Shown piece by piece: positions 6,325-11,234 of a DNA stretch of 11,234 bases. Under the pieces are notes generated by a model. It saw only the letters and a program-made list of their open reading frames with translations. It was not told the DNA's origin and did not search any database. The DNA is taken from NCBI GenBank assembly GCA_031266955.1, contig JAISAA010000231.1, positions 1 through 11,234 on the forward strand, read 5' to 3'. The stretch comes from Oscillospiraceae bacterium (GTDB lineage: Bacteria > Bacillota > Clostridia > Oscillospirales > Oscillospiraceae). Within the stretch, counting starts at the first letter, position 1. Each line of letters opens with the position of its first letter. The translations under genes and the position numbers were made by a program.

Positions 6325-8447
6325 CCGGCGAGCCTGACCTGCGTGTTTTCAAGCACGGGCTTTGAAGCCTGCGTTATGATGAACGGCGCCCACTCGTCAA
6401 ACGTGCCGGAGATTGCCGTGTTCTTGCTGTCGGAATTTACGACCTCGACGTCGGCGCGCACGGCGATATACCGCGTGCCGAGCGGGGCTTGCTTCGCCTG
6501 CGCTATCAGCACGAATTTGCCGTTGGAGTCCTCGCGCACGGCGTTGTTCGGGACGACGTTTTCGTAATACTGCGTCCTCGTGCCGATGGACAGCTCAAGC
6601 TGCTGGCCGGCTGTGACGTCGCCCTCGACGTCGAACTCTAAGAGCTTGTTGCGCGTGGGGTTATCCCTGTCGGTTTTTATCGCGGTGAGCGTGCAGGTTA
6701 TGCCGCTGCTGCCCCACGCGTTTATATTCGCGACGTCGCCGATGCGCACGCGCTGCGCTTCCTCGTTCGTCACCGATTTGCTGAGCGTGAAGCCCTTGCC
6801 GTTTATCTCGATTTGCGCCAGCGGCTCGCCGGGCGCGGTGTTGTCGCCCGCGACCTTGCCTATGGACATTACGGCGCCGCCGTATTTCGTCGTCACCTCA
6901 CTGCCCGTTTCCTTCCCGCGCAGGCGCTCGACCTCCTCCTGCTGGTCCGATATCTCACCGAGCATACGCTGGACCTCTATATTGTTCAGCGAGACCTGCT
7001 TGTCGGCGGCGTCCTGCGCCACCTCTATCGCGAAAAGCTTGTCTTCAAGCGCGCGTTCGGCTGTTTTTATCGCCTCGTCGGCGGCGCGGAGGGCCTGTTC
7101 GAGCGTCAGCACGACGCCGGCAGTCGTGAGGCCGGCTTTTTCCTGGACCTTGGCGAGCTCCTCTTTCGCCGTCGTCTCGGCGCGCTGAAGGTCTTTTTGG
7201 GTCTGGGTTTTGGCCCTGATTTGCTTGTCGAGCTCGGCTGATTCTTTTTTGCCCGTTACGTTGAGGTCTTTTGTGGCGTCGTCGAAGCGCTTTTGAGCGC
7301 TGTCCTTTGAGACTTGTGCATTGTTCCACGCTTGCTGCGCTTTTTCATATTCGTTTCTGTAATAGTCGAGCGTGAACGCGTGCCCGCTTTCAAGATTCGC
7401 GAGCGCCTCGGTTGCGCCGGTAAGCACGATTTGTGCTTGAATGTAGTCGAAGGCCGCCGTCGTCACTGCGTCATCTTTGTATACCGTCAAAGCATTTCCA
7501 AGTGAAAGCAGGGTTTTAAGCTTTTCGTTGAGTTGAGCCGGAGTATTTGTTTCACTGCGCAAGTCAGCGTATGCTTGGGGATAGTCAGTAGGAGCAGACT
7601 TGTTTTTATCAGCATAGGCTTCAGAAAACGCCGCGTCCACCGCCGCCAATCCCACCGTTAGTGTTATGCCCACTTGTTTCTCGGCATCAGCAACTCTCTG
7701 CAAATACCTCGCTCTGTCCGGAACGTCAATTACGCCGTTTTGCGCGTTGTTCCACGTTTGCTGCGCCAAGTCCATTTCGGACTTGGTAAACGACAGATAG
7801 TCATTCGCCGCGTCCACGGCGCGTTGCAGTTCTTTCAACGCGTCGTCAAGCAGTTCGGGGTCTATCGACGTTATGATGCTTGACTTTTTGTCGTTGAGAA
7901 CCTCGATCTCCGTCGTTATGGTCTTGACTTTTTCCGTCGCGGTCTCGGCGGTTTTTTCCGCCTGTTCGAGCTGCGTTGAGAACTGCTCCAGCGTTACGCG
8001 CTTGTCGGAAGCTTCGCTTACGGCTTCCTGTAAATCGGCGACGTCGCGCTGGTCGGTCTTGCTCGCGCCCTCGGACGGGAGGTTTATCAGAAACTTGCTG
8101 TACTCGCGCCGGAGGTTTTCAAGCGCTTTTTCGGCGGCCTTCAGCTCCGTCGAGTCCGCCGGCTCCAGCTCGAATATCGCCTGTCCGGCCTCGACCATAT
8201 CGCCGACGCGCACGAGCACTTTTTTGATCTGGCGCGTCGCGTCGAGGTTCACGGCCCACGTTTCGTTTGCCGTCACCGTGCCCGTGAGGCGCACGGCTGT
8301 GGATATTTCGCCGCCGTAGGCGTTCTGCCCCGACACCTCGGGTAAAGAGCGGTTTAATATAGTGTTTGAGAAAAACGTCAGCGCGAGAAGCGCCGCTAAG
8401 AATATTATCGCCGCGTTTTTCACCCACGCCCGGTTTACTGTTTTCAT
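6321..8447 (-). CDS. HlyD/MacA-like membrane-fusion adaptor with very long coiled coil
   Basis: The 708-residue product is anchored by one N-terminal helix (about residues 10-29). The first half of a lipoyl-like barrel-sandwich domain follows (about 52-96: VRLTGTV, then IKKVLVRVGDMVEAGQAIFELEP). A Lys/Glu/Ala/Gln-rich helical region of about 400 residues comes next (about 100-512). The sandwich then closes (about 518-548: YGGAVMSIGKVAG, then APGEPLAQIE), with a beta-barrel and membrane-proximal part behind it (VVPNNAVREDSNGKFVLI near 631-648). This order is that of periplasmic adaptor proteins, whose usual length is roughly 350-500 residues. In Gram-positives such adaptors (for example YknX) work with MacB-like transporters. 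The ATG at 8447 has AGGGGA 10 nt upstream; a TTG two codons earlier would be only 4 nt away. The gene follows the MalG-like gene by 14 bp and overlaps the next gene by 4 bp. The partner protein and substrate are not shown by the sequence. Confidence 0.85.
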   Translation of the reverse strand: MKTVNRAWVKNAAIIFLAALLALTFFSNTILNRSLPEVSGQNAYGGEISTAVRLTGTVTANETWAVNLDATRQIKKVLVRVGDMVEAGQAIFELEPADSTELKAAEKALENLRREYSKFLINLPSEGASKTDQRDVADLQEAVSEASDKRVTLEQFSTQLEQAEKTAETATEKVKTITTEIEVLNDKKSSIITSIDPELLDDALKELQRAVDAANDYLSFTKSEMDLAQQTWNNAQNGVIDVPDRARYLQRVADAEKQVGITLTVGLAAVDAAFSEAYADKNKSAPTDYPQAYADLRSETNTPAQLNEKLKTLLSLGNALTVYKDDAVTTAAFDYIQAQIVLTGATEALANLESGHAFTLDYYRNEYEKAQQAWNNAQVSKDSAQKRFDDATKDLNVTGKKESAELDKQIRAKTQTQKDLQRAETTAKEELAKVQEKAGLTTAGVVLTLEQALRAADEAIKTAERALEDKLFAIEVAQDAADKQVSLNNIEVQRMLGEISDQQEEVERLRGKETGSEVTTKYGGAVMSIGKVAGDNTAPGEPLAQIEINGKGFTLSKSVTNEEAQRVRIGDVANINAWGSSGITCTLTAIKTDRDNPTRNKLLEFDVEGDVTAGQQLELSIGTRTQYYENVVPNNAVREDSNGKFVLIAQAKQAPLGTRYIAVRADVEVVNSDSKNTAISGTFDEWAPFIITQASKPVLENTQVRLAG
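7314..7766 (-). repeat. Direct repeat inside the adaptor gene flanking an AT-richer insert
   Basis: Two 27-bp segments, 7314-7340 and 7740-7766, differ at 3 positions and encode AQQAWNNAQ and AQQTWNNAQ. They bracket about 400 bp of coiled-coil coding sequence. Within this, rows 7501-7560 and 7561-7620 each count 27 G or C of 60 (45%), while sample rows elsewhere in the gene (6721-6780, 8221-8280) count 35 and 36 of 60. The AT-richer part encodes residues about 276-316, a proline-containing stretch (APTDYPQAYADLRS) that probably forms the turn or tip of the helical hairpin. Confidence 0.6.
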
Positions 8448-8457
8448 AGTCAAAAAA

Positions 8458-8463
8458 TCCCCT
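8458..8463 (-). promoter_or_regulatory. Ribosome binding site of the adaptor gene, overlapping the permease stop codon
   Basis: AGGGGA on the minus strand lies 10 nt before the ATG at 8447 and overlaps the TAG stop (8462-8464) of the MalG-like gene. This favours ATG over the TTG at 8453 and suggests coupled translation. Confidence 0.55.
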
Positions 8464-9418
8464 ATCCTTTTAATCCGCCTGAGTATGTGATGCCCTCTAT
8501 CAAATATTCCTCGCCGTAGAGGAACAGCAGTATCGCCGGGACCATATATATCGTCGCGACGGCGAACGCCAGCCCGATCTCCCCCGTGTTTATCTGAGAC
8601 AGGAACACGCTGAGCGGCTGTTTATCCGCGTCCGGCATCATAATAAGCACCTGCTCTACCATATTCCAATAGTCGATAAAGACGAGTATCGCCACTGAAA
8701 ACAGGCTGCCCTTGCACATCGGCAGGCATATCCGGCTGAAAATATGCCACTCTCCCGCGCCGTCTAACTTCGCCGCCTCGATAAGCGAGTACGGTATCCG
8801 GCGCATACCCTTTGTGAGTATGAACACGGAAAACGGCGCGAACACGCCGGGCAGGATTATCGACCACCGCGTACCCAGTATCCCGAGCGAGTCCGCCACA
8901 AGATAGTTCGGCACGAGCGTCACTTGATACGGCATCAGCATAACGAATATGTACACGAACAGCAGCAGCTCTTTTATCCTCCCCCGCGTTCGCATAAAGC
9001 TGTAAGCCGCCAGCGCCGCTATCGCCACCTGAAAGACGACTATCGGCAAGACGAGTATCACCGAGTTCCAGAATTTCAGCAGATAATCCGGGCTTTTCAA
9101 AAACGTCGTGGCGTACTGCGAAAACGTGACCTTGTCGGGGATAAGCTTCAAATTCACCCGCTCGGATATGAATTTCTTGCCGCCCTGATCGTTTTTCGCG
9201 AACACCGCGCCGTAGTTTGACGTTATTTCGGACTCCGTCATAAACGAGTTGGCGAAGGTAAGTATCGTCGGCAGCAGGAAGACGACGGCGAACACGCCGC
9301 ACCACAGCGTAATGAGCGCGATGCGTATGGCGCGGCGGCGCCGCGCTCTGTCGGCGCGCCGTTCTGCGCGCTTCGCCGCGTTCTTTTTAAGCGCCAAGCT
9401 ATGCGTCATACCCGTCAT
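8462..9418 (-). CDS. Carbohydrate ABC transporter permease, MalG/UgpE-like
   Basis: This is the second membrane subunit of a CUT1-type importer and forms the pore together with the MalF-like protein. The 318-residue product starts with a basic cytoplasmic stretch (residues 8-30, many Arg/Lys), then has six predicted helices (about 32-55, 116-140, 148-172, 184-204, 238-258, 280-301). The cytoplasmic EAA loop that docks on the ATPase is clear at about 212-235: LIEAAKLDGAGEWHIFSRICLP. The end YLIEGITYSGGLKG is typical of MalG-like permeases (GxxxGxxKG). The outer loop after the first helix is long (about 56-115) and includes NSFMTESEI. The ATG overlaps the TGA of the MalF-like gene by 4 bp and has AAAGGA 9 nt upstream. 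Family assignment is firm; the sugar is not known. Confidence 0.94.
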   Translation of the reverse strand: MTGMTHSLALKKNAAKRAERRADRARRRRAIRIALITLWCGVFAVVFLLPTILTFANSFMTESEITSNYGAVFAKNDQGGKKFISERVNLKLIPDKVTFSQYATTFLKSPDYLLKFWNSVILVLPIVVFQVAIAALAAYSFMRTRGRIKELLLFVYIFVMLMPYQVTLVPNYLVADSLGILGTRWSIILPGVFAPFSVFILTKGMRRIPYSLIEAAKLDGAGEWHIFSRICLPMCKGSLFSVAILVFIDYWNMVEQVLIMMPDADKQPLSVFLSQINTGEIGLAFAVATIYMVPAILLFLYGEEYLIEGITYSGGLKG

Positions 9419-10284
9419 TGCTCCACATCCTTTCCGAGCCGCCCCTCAGCGAGGAACAGTATCCCGATTATCATCGCCATAATAATTCCCATTATGATCG
9501 CCGCCGCCGAAAGCTTCTGGTAATCGAGGCTTTTGAACGTGTTGTTCATAAAGTGCTGCAACAGGTAAAGGTCCTCGTAGGGGTAATCCCCCGTCAGCAG
9601 ATACACCTCGCGGAAGACCTTAAACGAGTTTATGAGCGAAAGTATCGTCACGAACAGCAGCGTCGGCGTCAGAAAGCGGAATTTTATCTGCCAGAACCGC
9701 CTGAACGAGGAAGCGCCATCCACCGCCGCCGCCTCCAACAGCGCGTTCGGTATATTGCTGAGCGCCGCCATAAATAAGATCATATTGTAGCCGAGGTTCT
9801 TCCACAGAAACAGCACAACGATTATCACGTGGCTGTAGTCGCTTTTCATCCAGTCTAACGGCGTGACGCCGATAGCGTCCAGCACGCCGTTGAGCGCCCC
9901 GTTGTAATCGAACATCACCTGCCAGATGAGCACGATGGACGCTACGGGAACCATCATCGGGCTGAGAAAGAACGTGCGGAACTTGCTTTTGCCAGGTATG
10001 CGCGATTCGAGCATCATCGCCAACAGCAGCGAGAGCACGACGGCAAGCGGCACCGCCATCGCCGAAAACCGCGCCGTGTTGCCCGCCGCCCGGCGGAACG
10101 CGCTGTTTTCAAAGACCTTTATAAAGTTCTCGACTCCGACAAAGTTGTTCGCTATCGGGTTATCGACAAGGGCGTATCTGATGATCTGCGCGAAGGGCGC
10201 GATGAAGAACACGATCACGCCGACGGCGCTCGGCAGCAGATACCCCGTGGAGATCAGTTTTTCCGCCCGCGTAGAGCTTCTCAT
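9415..10284 (-). CDS. Carbohydrate ABC transporter permease, MalF/UgpA-like
   Basis: This is the first membrane subunit of the CUT1-type importer. The 289-residue product has the short MalF form found in Gram-positives: TGYLLPSAVGVIVFFIAP near the N-terminus (helix about 13-35), followed by helices near 70-92, 107-124, 152-174, 206-222 and 258-279. The EAA loop is at about 183-207 (LLEAAAVDGASSFRRFWQI, then KFRFLTP); its end departs slightly from the usual I-x-LP. FFLSPMMVPVASIVLIWQVMFD (106-126) is characteristic of the family. The ATG overlaps the TGA of the ATPase gene by 4 bp; only a weak GGTGA lies upstream, so translation probably depends on ribosomes finishing the ATPase gene. The next gene, MalG-like, overlaps it in the same way. 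Family assignment is firm; specificity is not readable. Confidence 0.94.
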   Translation of the reverse strand: MRSSTRAEKLISTGYLLPSAVGVIVFFIAPFAQIIRYALVDNPIANNFVGVENFIKVFENSAFRRAAGNTARFSAMAVPLAVVLSLLLAMMLESRIPGKSKFRTFFLSPMMVPVASIVLIWQVMFDYNGALNGVLDAIGVTPLDWMKSDYSHVIIVVLFLWKNLGYNMILFMAALSNIPNALLEAAAVDGASSFRRFWQIKFRFLTPTLLFVTILSLINSFKVFREVYLLTGDYPYEDLYLLQHFMNNTFKSLDYQKLSAAAIIMGIIMAMIIGILFLAEGRLGKDVEQ

Positions 10285-11234
10285 AAACCGTCACCGCCGT
10301 TATCATTATCATCATTATCGTCATTGTCTTTGTCCGCGCCGGAAGCAAGCGCCTCGGCGACGCCCGCCGCTATCTCGTCCTCTATATTGCCGGGTTGATC
10401 CGCGGGCTCGGTGTTTTCGGCGGCGCGGCGGCGGCCGGTTATCGCGTCGCCCGTTTCCGCGTCGAATATATGTATCTTATCGGGCATCACGCTAAGATCT
10501 ATTCCCTGCCCTCTGAAAACCGGCTTGTCGTTGAACTCGCGCACGATGAACCGCAGCCCGCCGGGCAGATCGACGTAAATATTCGTCTCCGCGCCGAGCG
10601 CCTCGATTATATCCGCCGTGCCGCCGGAAAAGCCCTCGCCCGGCGGCGCCGCCTCCGAAACCGCGCTCAGATGCTCCGGGCGTATCCCGAACGTCGCCTT
10701 TTTACCGACGAGGCCGCGGAGCTCTCCCCGCTCCGCGTTGACTCCGCCGAGCGATATCAAGTGCTCTCCGTTCTCGCCGAGCCGGGCGAAAAGCTCTCCG
10801 TCCCGCTCCTCTACGGCGCAGTCCGCGAAATTCATCCTCGGCGAGCCGATAAAGCCCGCGACGAAGGTGTTCACCGGATGGTCGTAAATGTTTTTCGGGC
10901 TGTCCACCTGCATAATATGGCCGCCGTTCATAAGCACGATCCTGTCGCCCATCGTCATCGCCTCCGTCTGGTCGTGCGTGACGTAGATGAACGTCGTTTC
11001 GAGCTTCTTGTGCAGCTTGACTATCTCCGCGCGCATATCGGCGCGCAGCTTCGCGTCAAGGTTGCTGAGCGGCTCGTCGAGCAGAAACACCTCCGGATTG
11101 CGCACCATCGCGCGCCCGAGCGCGACGCGCTGGCTCTCGCCGCCGGACAGCGCCCGCGGCTTGCGCGCGAGCAGATGACTTATGCCGAGCAGCGCCGCCG
11201 TCTCGCGCACGCGCGTGTCGATATACTGTTTTTT
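10281..11234 (-). CDS. ABC transporter ATPase, MsmX/UgpC/MalK-like (5' end cut by window)
   Basis: This cytoplasmic subunit hydrolyses ATP to drive import through the MalF/MalG-like pair. The window holds 317 residues and begins mid-domain, so Walker A and the Q-loop (about 110 residues) lie beyond the right edge; the GTG at 11210 is an internal valine. Visible are the signature LSGGESQRVALGRA (residues 29-42, with Glu in place of the usual Gln in LSGGQ), Walker B EVFLLDEP (48-55), the D-loop SNLDAKLR, and the H-loop THDQTEAMTMGDR (86-98). From about 130 comes the regulatory OB/TOBE region that marks sugar-importer ATPases (GFIGSPRMNF, GIRPEHLS, then VMPDKIHIFDAETG). After residue 267 there is an extra tail of about 50 residues, acidic and ending in a Asp/Asn run, not usual in this family. 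It overlaps the MalF-like gene by 4 bp. Confidence 0.93.
   Translation of the reverse strand, partial: KKQYIDTRVRETAALLGISHLLARKPRALSGGESQRVALGRAMVRNPEVFLLDEPLSNLDAKLRADMRAEIVKLHKKLETTFIYVTHDQTEAMTMGDRIVLMNGGHIMQVDSPKNIYDHPVNTFVAGFIGSPRMNFADCAVEERDGELFARLGENGEHLISLGGVNAERGELRGLVGKKATFGIRPEHLSAVSEAAPPGEGFSGGTADIIEALGAETNIYVDLPGGLRFIVREFNDKPVFRGQGIDLSVMPDKIHIFDAETGDAITGRRRAAENTEPADQPGNIEDEIAAGVAEALASGADKDNDDNDDNDNGGDGL
10299..10331 (-). repeat. Trinucleotide-like low-complexity run encoding the Asp/Asn tail of the ATPase
   Basis: GAT, GAC and AAT codons alternate here, giving DNDDNDDNDN near the C-terminus of the ATPase. The run looks like a degenerate microsatellite and ends five codons before the stop, so copy-number changes in multiples of three would alter only the tail length and not the downstream start. 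Confidence 0.6.

Noticed and set aside
8451..8453. TTG start for the adaptor
   Set aside because: It lies only 4 nt from the AGGGGA site, while the ATG two codons later is 10 nt away.
11208..11210. GTG at 11210 as the ATPase start
   Set aside because: The frame stays open to the window edge with family-typical sequence (YIDTRVRETAALLG), and the N-terminal half of the ATPase must lie upstream.

Overview
The window reads as one co-oriented, minus-strand gene cluster. It probably comes from a GC-rich Gram-positive Clostridia-like bacterium. That assignment rests on AAGGAG-type ribosome binding sites, lipoprotein signals ending in a lipobox cysteine, a CUT1 sugar-transporter layout of MalK-, MalF- and MalG-like proteins with lipoprotein binding proteins, and intergenic GTAGGGGC...GCCCCTAC hairpin repeats of a kind I recall from uncultured and gut Clostridia. 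No rRNA, tRNA, CRISPR array, insertion sequence or phage gene was seen.

Transcription runs from right to left. The cluster opens with an ABC ATPase of the MsmX/UgpC/MalK type (10281-11234), whose N-terminus lies beyond the window edge. It continues with a MalF/UgpA-like permease (9415-10284), a MalG/UgpE-like permease (8462-9418), a very long HlyD/MacA-like membrane-fusion adaptor (6321-8447) and a two-helix membrane protein carrying a MacB_PCD-like extracellular domain (5146-6324). It ends with two paralogous lipoproteins (2365-4788, and 1-2156 cut at the window edge). Each lipoprotein joins an N-terminal propeller-like region to a C-terminal solute-binding domain. Four of the five-gene block's junctions are tight: three are 4-bp ATGA stop/start overlaps and one is a 14-bp gap with the ribosome binding site overlapping the stop codon.

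The two lipoprotein genes are set apart by intergenic stretches of 357 bp and 208 bp. These hold six copies of a short hairpin repeat arranged as three inverted pairs, with compensatory changes in the stems. No convincing promoter or intrinsic terminator was found, so a single operon with RNA hairpins around the binding-protein genes is a reasonable reading.

The simplest functional reading is a carbohydrate or related importer with two alternative binding proteins. What is unusual is that an export-type MacA/MacB-like pair without its own ATPase or a complete FtsX membrane bundle sits inside the importer operon, and that the binding proteins carry an extra large propeller-like region. Together these could form an importer with a dedicated extracellular scaffold, or a sensing system built on importer parts. 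That is inference and the substrate cannot be read from the sequence.
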